A DNA stretch of 64,000 nt from Nostoc sp. LEGE 06077 (GTDB lineage: Bacteria; Cyanobacteriota; Cyanobacteriia; Cyanobacteriales; Nostocaceae): NCBI RefSeq assembly GCF_015207705.1, contig NZ_JADEWI010000031.1, positions 1-64,000 on the forward strand, written 5' to 3'. Below the pieces are notes generated by a model. It made no database searches, had not been told where the DNA came from, and saw only the letters and a list, made by a program, of their open reading frames with translations. This document shows positions 17,077-26,210 of the stretch, in pieces. A program made the position numbers and the translations under genes. Every line of letters starts with the position of its first letter. The stretch's first letter is position 1.

Positions 17077-19710
17077 ATGCTAAAACCCCAAACCTCTCAA
17101 CCCCATCCCCTCAAACTCATCCGTAGTTTAACCCTTATCCTCACTACCCTCAGCTATCAAAGCCTAATATTACTCACCCAAACACCAGCCACAGCCCAAG
17201 TAACACCTAACTTATGCGCCACCCCCGGCAAAGATGGCCCTAGCAGTTTAGGCGGCATCATCAACACTTACTACGCTGGTGCAACAAATACAACTGTTGC
17301 CGCAGGCTCAAGCTCCATCCCTGTTGGTGCAATTAACCCCAACGGTTCTACTACTCCCATTGCGGCGGGTGACTTGTTGCTCATCATCCAAATGCAAGGC
17401 GCAGATATTAACTCTAGCAATACAGATAGTTACGGTAATGGAGTTTCTGGTGGAGGCAATAATAGTAATCCTGCGGTTGCGCCGGCAACTACAGGCGCTA
17501 GTGGCAACCTCAACAATGCCAACTTCACAGCAGGTAATTATGAATACGTTGTAGCCACTGGCCCCGTAACCGCTGGTTCCATCCCAATTCAGGGAACAAA
17601 TGGGGGAGGATTAATTAATTCCTACAGCAACACTCCCTTTGGTTCTCAAGGACAAAGAACCTATCAAGTAATTCGTGTACCTCAATATTCCAGCGCCACC
17701 ATGAGTTCTAGTCTCAATGCTGCCCCTTGGAATGGTGCTACAGGAGGAATTTTAATTTATGACGTTGCAGGTAACTTGAATTTAGGCAGCGCCACTGTAG
17801 ATGTTAGTGGCATTGGTTTTCGTGGTGGTGCAGGCCGTGACCTAGATGGCGCTACTGGTGTTCGTACCGATTACGTGACTTTATCAACCAACGCTGCTAA
17901 CGGCTCCAAAGGAGAAGGTACTGCTGGAACACCCCGCTTTGTCTTTAATCCAGCGACACTTGGATTTATTGACAATCTTGTCGAAGGCTATCCTGGCGGT
18001 AGTTACGGCCGTGGCGCACCAGGTAACGCTGGCGGTGGTAGCACCGATGGTCAACCAACTACCAACAGACATAATTCTGGTGGTGGTGGTGGTAGTAATG
18101 GTGGTGCAGGCGGATTGGGTGGTCGTTCTTGGGCATCTGGAGTATATATTGGTGGTTTTGGTGGTGGCACTTTTCCTGCTAACAGTAATCGGGTTGTTTT
18201 AGGTGGCGGTGGTGGTGCTGGTACAACAAATCAGGCAACGACAGCAACCACTGGTGTTCCCAATACAGGTATTGCTAGTAGTGGCGCTAATGGTGGCGGA
18301 ATGGTGTTAATTCGTACTGCCAGTGTCAGTGGCAGCGGTACTATCAATGCTAATGGAGCCACCGCATTTGATGTCCGACAAGATGGTACTGGTGGGGGCG
18401 GTGCTGGTGGTAGTGTGGTGGTGAGATCTGCAAATAATAACCTTGCTGGTTTAACGGTAAATGCTAGAGGTGGCAATGGTGGCAACGTCAAATACAGCAA
18501 TGCTAATGAACCTTTTGATGGCGCTCACGGCCCTGGTGGCGGTGGCGGTGGTGGAGTTGTTTTTACTAGTTCTGGTGCTAGTGTTAACGTTACAGGTGGA
18601 CAAAGCGGCACAGCAAAAGACCCGATTGATCCTGTAGACCCTTACTTTGGTGCTACCGCAGGTGTGGGTGGCATTAACCAAGCTGTTGGCACTATCCCTG
18701 GGGCAAATTCTGGTGCAGAATGTGTTCCTCAACTGACTATTACTAAAACCACCAGTACGCCAGGGCCAATTATCAAGCCAGGTAAGGCAATTTATACAAT
18801 TACTGTTGCTAATGCAGCTAACCGAGCTACCGCTACTAATATTGATATTACCGATCCTTTGCCTAGCGGTTTTAGTTTTGATGGTTCTGTTACTCCTACT
18901 GTGACATTGAATGGAGGCGCAACACGTACCAGTGTAAGTAACCCTACAGCTGGTGCAACAACGCTGAATTTTGGTAGCTTCAATATTCCTGGTGGCGCAA
19001 GTGTGCAAATTACTTTTACTACCGATGTGGCTGCAACTGTGCCTGATGGAGTGTATAACAATGGTGCCACTGCGACCTATCTTGACCCCACCCGAACAAC
19101 GGTAAATGGCACAACCAGCGTTACTTACGACCCAGCAACAGTAGGAGAGGAAGTAGCTGTAGGCTCTGCTGCACCAACTCCAATTGTCAGGTTGCGGGGC
19201 GTGAAACGAATTACCAATGTTGTGAGAAATGGTTTGCCTTTGAGTGGTGTTAACTTTGGTAGTTTTATTGATGATCCTAATGACCAAAACGATAACGCGG
19301 TAGGTTGGTCTCAACTTCCACCAGTCGGAATTACTCGCCTCAGTTCGCAATTCACTTTACAAAGTGGCGATGAAGTGGAATATACAATTTACTTTCTAGC
19401 AGACGGCAACCAACCAATACAAAATGCGAGATTCTGTGACCCTATCCCCACAGGGACAATATTTCTCAGTAACAGCTTTGCTTCCGCTAGTGGAATTTTA
19501 GTAAATCTAGCTAACACAACTACACCTAGAACTAATGCTATGGATGGCGACAATGGTAGCTTTTTCTCGCCTTTAGCGCCTTTAAGTGCAAATAATGTTT
19601 GTCCTAATCAAACTAATCCCACAGGTGCTGTAGTAGTGAATTTTAGCACTCTCAATTATGTATCTGGGAGTAATTTTGGTTTTGTGCGCTTCCGTGTGCG
19701 AGTAGATTAA
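17077..19710 (+). CDS. Gly-rich secreted protein with DUF11 domains
   Basis: An 877-aa exported protein. A long signal peptide with PATAQ cleavage-like end near residue 41 is followed by an ordered N-terminal region (to about 240) and a very Gly/Asn-rich region (about 240-520) with runs such as GGGGGSNGGAGGLGG. A DUF11 domain follows (LTITKTTSTPGPIIKPGKAI, then TDPLPSGFSFDG), and then a second DUF11-like region with FCDPIPTGTIFLSN. Probably a fibrous or sheath-associated surface protein. It is separated from the OmpA gene by a repeat spacer but in the same orientation. No sortase or PEP-CTERM tail is present; the chain ends in a beta-strand (GFVRFRVRVD). Confidence 0.82.
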   Translation: MLKPQTSQPHPLKLIRSLTLILTTLSYQSLILLTQTPATAQVTPNLCATPGKDGPSSLGGIINTYYAGATNTTVAAGSSSIPVGAINPNGSTTPIAAGDLLLIIQMQGADINSSNTDSYGNGVSGGGNNSNPAVAPATTGASGNLNNANFTAGNYEYVVATGPVTAGSIPIQGTNGGGLINSYSNTPFGSQGQRTYQVIRVPQYSSATMSSSLNAAPWNGATGGILIYDVAGNLNLGSATVDVSGIGFRGGAGRDLDGATGVRTDYVTLSTNAANGSKGEGTAGTPRFVFNPATLGFIDNLVEGYPGGSYGRGAPGNAGGGSTDGQPTTNRHNSGGGGGSNGGAGGLGGRSWASGVYIGGFGGGTFPANSNRVVLGGGGGAGTTNQATTATTGVPNTGIASSGANGGGMVLIRTASVSGSGTINANGATAFDVRQDGTGGGGAGGSVVVRSANNNLAGLTVNARGGNGGNVKYSNANEPFDGAHGPGGGGGGGVVFTSSGASVNVTGGQSGTAKDPIDPVDPYFGATAGVGGINQAVGTIPGANSGAECVPQLTITKTTSTPGPIIKPGKAIYTITVANAANRATATNIDITDPLPSGFSFDGSVTPTVTLNGGATRTSVSNPTAGATTLNFGSFNIPGGASVQITFTTDVAATVPDGVYNNGATATYLDPTRTTVNGTTSVTYDPATVGEEVAVGSAAPTPIVRLRGVKRITNVVRNGLPLSGVNFGSFIDDPNDQNDNAVGWSQLPPVGITRLSSQFTLQSGDEVEYTIYFLADGNQPIQNARFCDPIPTGTIFLSNSFASASGILVNLANTTTPRTNAMDGDNGSFFSPLAPLSANNVCPNQTNPTGAVVVNFSTLNYVSGSNFGFVRFRVRVD

Positions 19711-20233
19711 TAGCTGTTGCAGGAGCCATCTGGGTTTACTAGCTATGGACAAATTCAACAATGGCTTATGAGCGAATTAGGTCTTGCACTGGCTTACAAA
19801 ATCATAGAAATTACACCTTCCATGATTACCTCTGTCACTTCTTACAACTTTATTCTTGAAGCTTTATTTAGCGCTTCTTCATAAAGAATTGGTATCAGCT
19901 ACAGGTTGTAATTCTCTCAATCCCCATTTTTCCATATCAACTACCCTTGATTTCTCTCCTTTGCCAAAAGTATACATAACAAGCCTTCTAAGTATTTTTA
20001 AGTAACTTTTTGTTTTGTTGAGAAAGATCCGGGTAATGGATAGCCTTACAAAAGAAGGGGAGGAAGAATCAAAGCCTCTTCCTGCAACGGAGAGATGTTT
20101 AAAAAATAAGTCGCACATCGCGTAAGGTTGCTAAATTATATTTAGGAAATTACTGAGGAGATTTTGAACTTTTTTTCGCGTTCGCCAGTCAAATAACGAT
20201 GTGTTCGCCAACCGAGAAAGGATAACTCAAGTT
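19711..20233. other. intergenic region, about 520 bp
   Basis: No credible gene. A minus-strand frame of 79 codons at 19879-20118 encodes the RGFDSSSPSF-type sequence that arises from repeated intergenic DNA in Nostoc, so I treat it as repeat. The stretch 20058-20100 has a CCTCTTCCTGCAACGGAGAG-like repeat. Confidence 0.45.
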
Positions 20234-21724
20234 ATGACAGTAAAACCGAGATATTTGGTATTGTTGCTGTTCATCTTGTTGGTAGGAAGTAACCCCATCT
20301 ATGCAGCTACTAAGCCTGTTGAACCCAAAATCTTACACATAATTAATCGTCTGAGTTTTGGGGTTAACCCGGGAGACATTCAAAAAGTCCAGTCTTTAGG
20401 TGTAGAGGGCTATATTAAACAACAACTTTCACCCAATTCCATATCCGAACCGCCCAGCCTCACCCGTCAGCTTTCACAGCTAGACACGCTCAGGTTAAAT
20501 ACAGTCGAAGTTAGAGAATATATCAAGAATTCGCCACAAGCAACTCCAGAAGAAAAGAAAGCCCAGCAAAGGAAAGGAAACAAAATTTTACCACAAGCAG
20601 TCAAAGCGCGGTTACTGCGAGCCACTAGTAGTAACCGCCAACTGCAAGAAGTGATGGTGGACTTTTGGTATAACCACTTCAATGTTCATGGGGGTAAAGG
20701 AAATGCTCGCTACTGGACGAGTGCATACGAACAAGAAGCCATCAGACCTTATGTTTTCGGGCGATTTCGTGATTTGTTAGGTGCAACAGCCCATCATCCA
20801 GCAATGCTGGTTTATTTAGATAACGCGCAAAATAAGGGGAGTAGTCGTCGTGGTGTCACTCCCAAGGTGAACGAAAACTACGCGCGGGAATTGATGGAAC
20901 TGCATACTCTAGGTGCAGATGGTGGCTATAGCCAACAAGATGTGATTACTTTAGCGAGAATTTTTACTGGTTGGGGAATAGCTCGTCCTAATCAACCGAC
21001 CAATGGCAAGTCACTATTTTACTTTGAACCCAAGTTTCATGATCAGAGTGATAAGGTTTTTTTAGGACGTACGATTAAAGCCGGTGGCAAAGCTGAAGGA
21101 GAAGAAGCTTTAGATATGTTGGCACGGAGTCCCGCTACGGCTCATCATATCAGTTATAAATTGGCTCAATATTTTGTCAGCGATCGCCCACCCGCATCTT
21201 TAGTTAATCGTCTCTCACAACGCTTTCTCAAAACCGATGGCAATATTCGCGCTGTTTTAGAAACTTTATTCCAAAGCCCAGAATTTTGGGAGCAAAAATA
21301 TTTCAACGCTAAATTTAAAACACCGTTGCAATATACTGTCTCCGCCGTCCGGGCGACAGGGATGGAGGTAACAAATACCATACCCCTTTCTCGCAACTTG
21401 GAACAGTTAGAAATGCCTTTGTACGGTTGTCGGACTCCTGATGGGTACAAAAATACACAAGATGTTTGGTTAAATCCCGAAGCGATGAACCGTCGCCTCA
21501 GCTTTGCAACTGCATTAGGTGGTGGTCGCGTCCCACTGCTTGGAACAGTCAATAATGACCCTAAAAGTAAAAGCATTAACCGCATTCAACCCCTCGATGC
21601 GACTCAGTTAATCAACACCTTGGGTAACTCTCTTTCGCCCAAAACCCAAAGTGCGATCGCCTCTAGTCCCCCAGAACTCAAAGCCGCATTAGTCTTGGGT
21701 AGCCCAGAATTTATGCGTCGTTAG
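20234..21724 (+). CDS. DUF1800 family protein
   Basis: A 496-aa exported protein. The frame begins at a GTG at 20201, but the ATG at 20234 gives a clean signal peptide (YLVLLLFILLVGSNPIYA). It has the DUF1800 features: HIINRLSFGVNPGDIQKV near the N-terminus, MVDFWYNHFNVHGGKG, NENYARELMELHTLG and TGWGIARP. DUF1800 proteins are nearly always encoded beside a DUF1501 protein, as here; their biochemical role is unknown, though a surface or polymer-related function has been suspected. It follows the surface-protein block in the same orientation. Confidence 0.92.
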   Translation: MTVKPRYLVLLLFILLVGSNPIYAATKPVEPKILHIINRLSFGVNPGDIQKVQSLGVEGYIKQQLSPNSISEPPSLTRQLSQLDTLRLNTVEVREYIKNSPQATPEEKKAQQRKGNKILPQAVKARLLRATSSNRQLQEVMVDFWYNHFNVHGGKGNARYWTSAYEQEAIRPYVFGRFRDLLGATAHHPAMLVYLDNAQNKGSSRRGVTPKVNENYARELMELHTLGADGGYSQQDVITLARIFTGWGIARPNQPTNGKSLFYFEPKFHDQSDKVFLGRTIKAGGKAEGEEALDMLARSPATAHHISYKLAQYFVSDRPPASLVNRLSQRFLKTDGNIRAVLETLFQSPEFWEQKYFNAKFKTPLQYTVSAVRATGMEVTNTIPLSRNLEQLEMPLYGCRTPDGYKNTQDVWLNPEAMNRRLSFATALGGGRVPLLGTVNNDPKSKSINRIQPLDATQLINTLGNSLSPKTQSAIASSPPELKAALVLGSPEFMRR

Positions 21725-21801
21725 TTATGGACAGCTACTAGGTTCATACTCAGCACGGGCTGAACGCCCCGCTACCGCTAACAGCACTTTAAATTACCAA
21801 T

Positions 21802-23028
21802 ATGAAAAGACGTGATTTTCTCATCCAAGCCGGACTGTTTTCTACAACTGCGATCGCCTCTGTTGGTTGTAATACTTGGGTAGTTCATTCTGCTACCAAG
21901 AAAAGCGATCGCCAGCGTTTGATCGTGGTTTTTATGCGTGGTGGTGCAGATGGTTTAAATATCGTCGTTCCTTATACAGAACCAGCTTACTATCAAGCCC
22001 GACCAAAAATCGCCCTTGCCAAACCAGGACAAGAAAAAGGTGTTTTAGATTTAGATGGACACTTTGGCTTACATCCAGCTTTATCACCAATCATGCCCCT
22101 GTGGCAACAAGGTAATTTAGCCTTTGTTCATGCTGCGGGTTCTCCCGATCCCTCTCGTTCCCATTTTGACGCGCAGCTTTATATGGAAATTGGCATTCCT
22201 GGAAACCAAAGAATCAACGAAGGTTGGATGAATCGCTTATTGGGTGCTATCTCTAACAAAACACCCATTCAAGCAGTCAGTTTAGGTAGCACTAAACCCC
22301 GCATTTTAAATGGTTTAATGCCAGTTGCAAATATAGGCTCTGGGAGAAATGCTAACAAACCAATTTCCTTAGATCGACCACAAGTAGGCGCAGCATTTGA
22401 CCGACTATATAGTGGTAATGATGTTCTTAGTCAAACCTATCATCAAGGACGCGTTGCCCGTGCCGCCTTGATGGATGACTTCGCCCAAGAAATGAAAATG
22501 GCGAATAATGGCGCACCATCACCGAATGTTTTTGTTGGTGATGCTCAACGCTTAGGTAAACTCATGGCCAAAGACCCCAGAATTGAGTTAGGCTTTATGG
22601 CCTTGGGTGGTTGGGATACCCATGTTGATCAAGGTAGCGATCGCGGTTATTTAGGCAAAAGCTTAGGAAGTTTGGGCAAAGGTTTAGCGGCTTTAGTCCA
22701 AAATTTAGGCCCAGCCTATCAAAACACTGTGATTTTAGTTATGTCTGAATTTGGTCGGACATTACGGGAAAATGGCAATGGTGGCACTGATCATGGTCAC
22801 GGAAATGTTATGTGGGTTTTAGGTGGCAAAGTTCGTGGTGGCAAAGTTTACGGCGAATGGCCTGGTTTGGAAACTACTGCACTTTACGAAAAAAGAGATT
22901 TAGCTGTGACTACTGATTTTCGAGATGTGATTTCTGATGTGTTAGCACAACATCTGTCTGTGAATGACACACAACTCAGTAAAATTTTCCCCAGTTATAC
23001 TCCCAAGCAAAAAATCGCTTTGTTATAG
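21802..23028 (+). CDS. DUF1501 family protein, Tat-exported
   Basis: A 408-aa protein with a twin-arginine signal (MKRRDFLIQAG), so it is exported folded. Family features are FMRGGADGLNIVVPY, DGHFGLHPALSP, HAAGSPDPSRSHFDAQ, GGWDTHVDQG, SEFGRTLRENGNGGTDHGHG. DUF1501 proteins belong to the alkaline phosphatase-like/sulfatase superfamily, and the His/Asp-rich motifs suggest metal binding. It is 77 bp downstream of the DUF1800 gene and very likely co-transcribed. Confidence 0.92.
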   Translation: MKRRDFLIQAGLFSTTAIASVGCNTWVVHSATKKSDRQRLIVVFMRGGADGLNIVVPYTEPAYYQARPKIALAKPGQEKGVLDLDGHFGLHPALSPIMPLWQQGNLAFVHAAGSPDPSRSHFDAQLYMEIGIPGNQRINEGWMNRLLGAISNKTPIQAVSLGSTKPRILNGLMPVANIGSGRNANKPISLDRPQVGAAFDRLYSGNDVLSQTYHQGRVARAALMDDFAQEMKMANNGAPSPNVFVGDAQRLGKLMAKDPRIELGFMALGGWDTHVDQGSDRGYLGKSLGSLGKGLAALVQNLGPAYQNTVILVMSEFGRTLRENGNGGTDHGHGNVMWVLGGKVRGGKVYGEWPGLETTALYEKRDLAVTTDFRDVISDVLAQHLSVNDTQLSKIFPSYTPKQKIALL

Positions 23029-23036
23029 CTGGTGAT

Positions 23037-23085
23037 AGGTTACAGGTTACAGGTTACAGGTTACAGGTTACAGGTTACAGGTTAC
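23037..23085. repeat. heptamer tandem repeat (AGGTTAC)7
   Basis: Seven consecutive perfect AGGTTAC units, starting nine bases after the DUF1501 stop. An STRR-type element; shorter versions are at 3190 and 16867. Confidence 0.95.
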
Positions 23086-23179
23086 AAAGTAAGTATTATT
23101 TATCACATTTTTAACCAAATACGTATTACCCAAAAGTGTTTGCTAAGATGATTGGTTACATAAGTTAACATTTTCCCCT

Positions 23180-24469
23180 ATGACCACAATTAAGACGGCT
23201 TTCCAGGTACATCAAGAAGAAGTCACGCGATTGTTTTCCCATCTGCAAGTTGAAGGAAACAAGCTGACTCATCAACCTGGCAGTGTACTGGGAAGTACCG
23301 CCTTAGTTGCAGGTACAACTGTTGGCGCGGGAATTTTGGCCTTACCCGCTGTAACATTGCCTTCTGGTGTGATTCCATCAACAGTTTTGTTGATTGCTGT
23401 CTGGCTATACACTTTAGTTTCAGGGTTGTTAATTGCCGAAGTTAGCATTAATACTATGCGTCTAGCTGGTCGTCTCAGTGTAGGTTTATTGGCAATGATT
23501 GAAAATACCTTGGGGATTAACGGAGCGCGGATAGCTGGTGCGGCTTATCTGTTTCTGCATTATGCTTTGTTAGTAGCATATATTACCCAAGGCGGAGAGA
23601 TTTTGATGTCTGCGGTTGCTCATCTTTGGGGTATGCAGAATTCATTACCTAGCTGGATAGGAACTACCGCTTTCACACTGCTGTTTGGCAGCATTATGTA
23701 TTTGGGGCGGGGAAAATTTATGGAAAAATTGAATAACTTCTTGGTGGGAATTGTACTTGCATCTTTTCTGGGACTATTGTTGCTAGGAGTTACCCAAGTC
23801 AAAGGTGTACATTTATTGTTTCAAAACTGGAGCGCTTTAAGTACTGCCATCCCAGTCATGCTCGTAGCATTGTTTTACCATAACATTGTGCCAGTGGTGG
23901 TAACGCAGTTAGAAGGAGACAGTCGCAAGGTTCGCCAGTCAATTATTATTGGTTCAATAATTCCTCTGCTGATGTTTTTAGCTTGGAATGCTGTGATTTT
24001 AGGCAGTATCAGTCCAGAGATGATAAATGGTAGAAGTATTTTCGACCCCATACAAGTGCTACGGGCGGGTGGCGGCGGAGAATTGTTAGGGGTATTAGTG
24101 TCTATTTTTTCAGAATTTGCGATCGCTACCTCCTTTATCGGATTTGTTTACGGTTTGCTAGATTTCTTCCAAGGTATTTCTGCAACTCAACAAAACAAAC
24201 CAGCTAATCGCTTACCCTTATATTCACTGGTTTTACTCCCACCCATAGGCTTAGGCGCAGTCAACCCCAGCGTTTTCTTTACAGCTTTAGATTTTGCTGG
24301 TACTTTTAGCATCTCTATTTTAGGTGGCATCATTCCCGCATTAGCCACATGGAAACAACGCCAACAACTGCAACACGCAAATCACTTTGTCCCTGGCGGT
24401 AAACTGACATTGATTTTCATGATTAGCATTGCATCAGGCATAATCTTAAAAGAAATTTTTGCTGTATGA
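23180..24469 (+). CDS. aromatic amino acid permease (HAAAP, Mtr/TyrP type)
   Basis: A 429-aa inner-membrane transporter with about 11 hydrophobic segments. The first is typical of the family: GSTALVAGTTVGAGILALPAV. Other recognisable segments are LVAYITQGGEIL, LFYHNIVPVVVTQLEGD and FAIATSFIGFVYGLLDFF. The family takes up tryptophan, tyrosine or phenylalanine by proton symport. Its last codons overlap the kptA start (ATGA), so the pair is translationally coupled although the functions look unrelated. Confidence 0.9.
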   Translation: MTTIKTAFQVHQEEVTRLFSHLQVEGNKLTHQPGSVLGSTALVAGTTVGAGILALPAVTLPSGVIPSTVLLIAVWLYTLVSGLLIAEVSINTMRLAGRLSVGLLAMIENTLGINGARIAGAAYLFLHYALLVAYITQGGEILMSAVAHLWGMQNSLPSWIGTTAFTLLFGSIMYLGRGKFMEKLNNFLVGIVLASFLGLLLLGVTQVKGVHLLFQNWSALSTAIPVMLVALFYHNIVPVVVTQLEGDSRKVRQSIIIGSIIPLLMFLAWNAVILGSISPEMINGRSIFDPIQVLRAGGGGELLGVLVSIFSEFAIATSFIGFVYGLLDFFQGISATQQNKPANRLPLYSLVLLPPIGLGAVNPSVFFTALDFAGTFSISILGGIIPALATWKQRQQLQHANHFVPGGKLTLIFMISIASGIILKEIFAV

Positions 24470-25011
24470 ACACTCCACGCTTAGTCAAGATTAGTAAATT
24501 CTTGAGCAAATATCTCCGCCATCAACCAGAATCTTTAGGAATTACACTTGCGCCTGGTGGTTGGGTTGCAGTTGATGAACTTTTAGCGGCTTGTGCAGAA
24601 CAGAACTTTCCCATTACGCGCCAGGAATTAGCCGATGTAGTCACCACTAACGATAAACAACGCTTTAGTTTCGACTCTACAGGTAATTTAATTCGCGCTA
24701 ACCAAGGCCACAGCGTCGAAATTGATTTACAATTACTCCCCTCCGTTCCCCCTGACGTGCTGTATCACGGTACAGGACACAAAGCTGTTGACTCTATCTT
24801 GCAAACTGGACTGAGTAAAATGTCTCGACATCATGTCCATTTATCACAAGATCTCACTACAGCCAAAACTGTCGGCGCACGACATGGTAAACCCGTTGTT
24901 TTTGCTGTAGATGCAGCGACTATGTATCAAGCGGGTTACATATTCTACTGTTCTGACAATGGTGTTTGGCTAGTAGATGCTGTACCGCCTGAATATCTGC
25001 GTCAGCTATGA
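24466..25011 (+). CDS. kptA: RNA 2'-phosphotransferase (Tpt1/KptA)
   Basis: A 181-aa enzyme that moves an RNA 2'-phosphate to NAD+, giving ADP-ribose 1'',2''-cyclic phosphate. Motifs are the N-terminal winged-helix-like LSKYLRHQPESLGI, the NDKQRFSF segment, LYHGTGHKAVDSIL and HHVHLSQD; the conserved Arg/His residues of the family are present. Bacteria have no known need for the tRNA-splicing reaction, so the physiological substrate is unknown. Start codon overlaps the permease stop by 4 bases. Confidence 0.93.
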   Translation: MNTPRLVKISKFLSKYLRHQPESLGITLAPGGWVAVDELLAACAEQNFPITRQELADVVTTNDKQRFSFDSTGNLIRANQGHSVEIDLQLLPSVPPDVLYHGTGHKAVDSILQTGLSKMSRHHVHLSQDLTTAKTVGARHGKPVVFAVDAATMYQAGYIFYCSDNGVWLVDAVPPEYLRQL

Positions 25012-25024
25012 ACTTCACGAAATA

Positions 25025-25453
25025 TTAGAATCGACTACTAGGGAAAAATAGCAAATCGACAGCTTCACCAATAAATAAACCTGTTCCTGCCAAGAGTGTT
25101 ATCATCCGAAATGAAGATTTTTTATCGAAACCAGAAAACCGCATTTCTAAATCTGCCAACAGTGTAGTTGCGATCGGTATCAGAAATAAACTAAACAACA
25201 GCGACCAAGTGGCAACTAAAGCAACTGATGCACCTAAAGATAAAATAACAATTAAAATTTTAGAACCAAAAGCCGTTAACTCCTCCAGCCAAGCATTACT
25301 CCTGCGGACAACAGCTATAGCCACAACCGCAACAAAAGCCCCGACTAACCAAACGATGTGATGCACAGCCAGATACCATCCCAGCAAGGCATAAGCCAGC
25401 CACAATAGTACAAGCGGCATCAGAGGAATCCTAGCCGAAAATTCCGCGTTCAT
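25025..25453 (-). CDS. hypothetical membrane protein
   Basis: A 142-aa protein with four or five hydrophobic segments: LVLLWLAYALLGWYLAVHHIVWLVGAFVA, ILIVILSLGASVALVATWSLLFSLFLI and ITLLAGTGLFIGEAVDLLFF. No charged catalytic motif. Seen in cyanobacteria as an uncharacterised protein. It converges on kptA with a 13-bp gap. Confidence 0.75.
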   Translation of the reverse strand: MNAEFSARIPLMPLVLLWLAYALLGWYLAVHHIVWLVGAFVAVVAIAVVRRSNAWLEELTAFGSKILIVILSLGASVALVATWSLLFSLFLIPIATTLLADLEMRFSGFDKKSSFRMITLLAGTGLFIGEAVDLLFFPSSRF

Positions 25454-26110
25454 ATTTTTTAAGAATGATCATAATTTTAAAATTGATCACTTAAATTCTA
25501 ATCAGAAATTGATGATAGAAATTTCATTGAAACTGTAATTAATATTTTGTAAATATCTCACACAAAAACAAACACTAAAAAATATTAAAATCTGCATAAT
25601 AATAGTTGCATTATACTAACAATTATGCATTTACAAAATTAGAGCGATTTTTAACAAATTCAACGCATCTTTGATCAGTTAGAGAGAAATTAGGATTTGT
25701 TATGACTTCAACCTAACGCACCGCCAGATGATGATGGTGCGTTAGGCGATCGTAGATAGTTTTTGTGATTAGTTAGCTCACAATATCCGCCTTGCCACGC
25801 CACTACGAGAATTCTTATTTTGACTTTATAAATAACCTCTTAGATGTTTTTTAGGCATTGGGTATGAAATACATCTAAAAACTTTATAAACTCAGCGTTA
25901 GGCAATTTATTTTAAGTATAAAATCTACCTAAGTTTACTATTTATTAAACATAAGTTTACATAAACTTCATATAAGCACTAAACTCGTTATTATGCCAGA
26001 AACTGGATATTACAGTATTTATCACGGAATATAAAGTAATATTCAGAAGTTGCTAAGATTAAAGATTTAATAAAAATTCATAAAAAAGGTTGATTATATT
26101 TACTTAAGTA
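25454..26110. other. AT-rich intergenic region
   Basis: No gene seen. Contains one strong hairpin (listed separately at 25712) and AT-rich sequence leading to the NtcA-type promoter of the exosortase gene. Confidence 0.5.
25712..25746. repeat. inverted repeat (11-bp perfect stem)
   Basis: CCTAACGCACC (25712-25722) pairs perfectly with GGTGCGTTAGG (25736-25746) around a 13-nt loop, followed by a HIP1-like GCGATCG. It stands 250 bp from either gene. Could be the end of an unannotated RNA or an interspersed palindrome. Confidence 0.7.
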
Positions 26111-26153
26111 GTAATCTTAATTACTAAGCACATTGGGAAAGATTACTTAAATT
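26111..26153 (+). promoter_or_regulatory. putative NtcA-activated promoter
   Basis: GTAATCTTAATTAC at 26111-26124 matches the NtcA consensus GTA-N8-TAC exactly. A TAAATT (TA-N3-T) box follows at 26148-26153 after 23 nt, the canonical spacing for class II NtcA promoters. The start codon of the exosortase is 57 bp further on. Read directly from sequence; binding is inferred. Confidence 0.6.
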
Positions 26154-26210
26154 TGGTTGATTGCAACTTAATAGTAATCGCTTGATCTTAGCTGTTTCAT
26201 CTGAAAGTAC

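Noticed and set aside
18451-19350. Long minus-strand frame (299 codons) opposite the Gly-rich DUF11 gene
   Set aside because: It encodes Cys/Ser/Thr-rich low-complexity sequence that is the shadow of Gly/Thr/Asn codons on the plus strand; no start signals and no recognisable domain.
19879-20118. Minus-strand frame of 79 codons with RGFDSSSPSF
   Set aside because: This peptide pattern is produced by a dispersed Nostoc intergenic repeat, so it is not counted as a gene.
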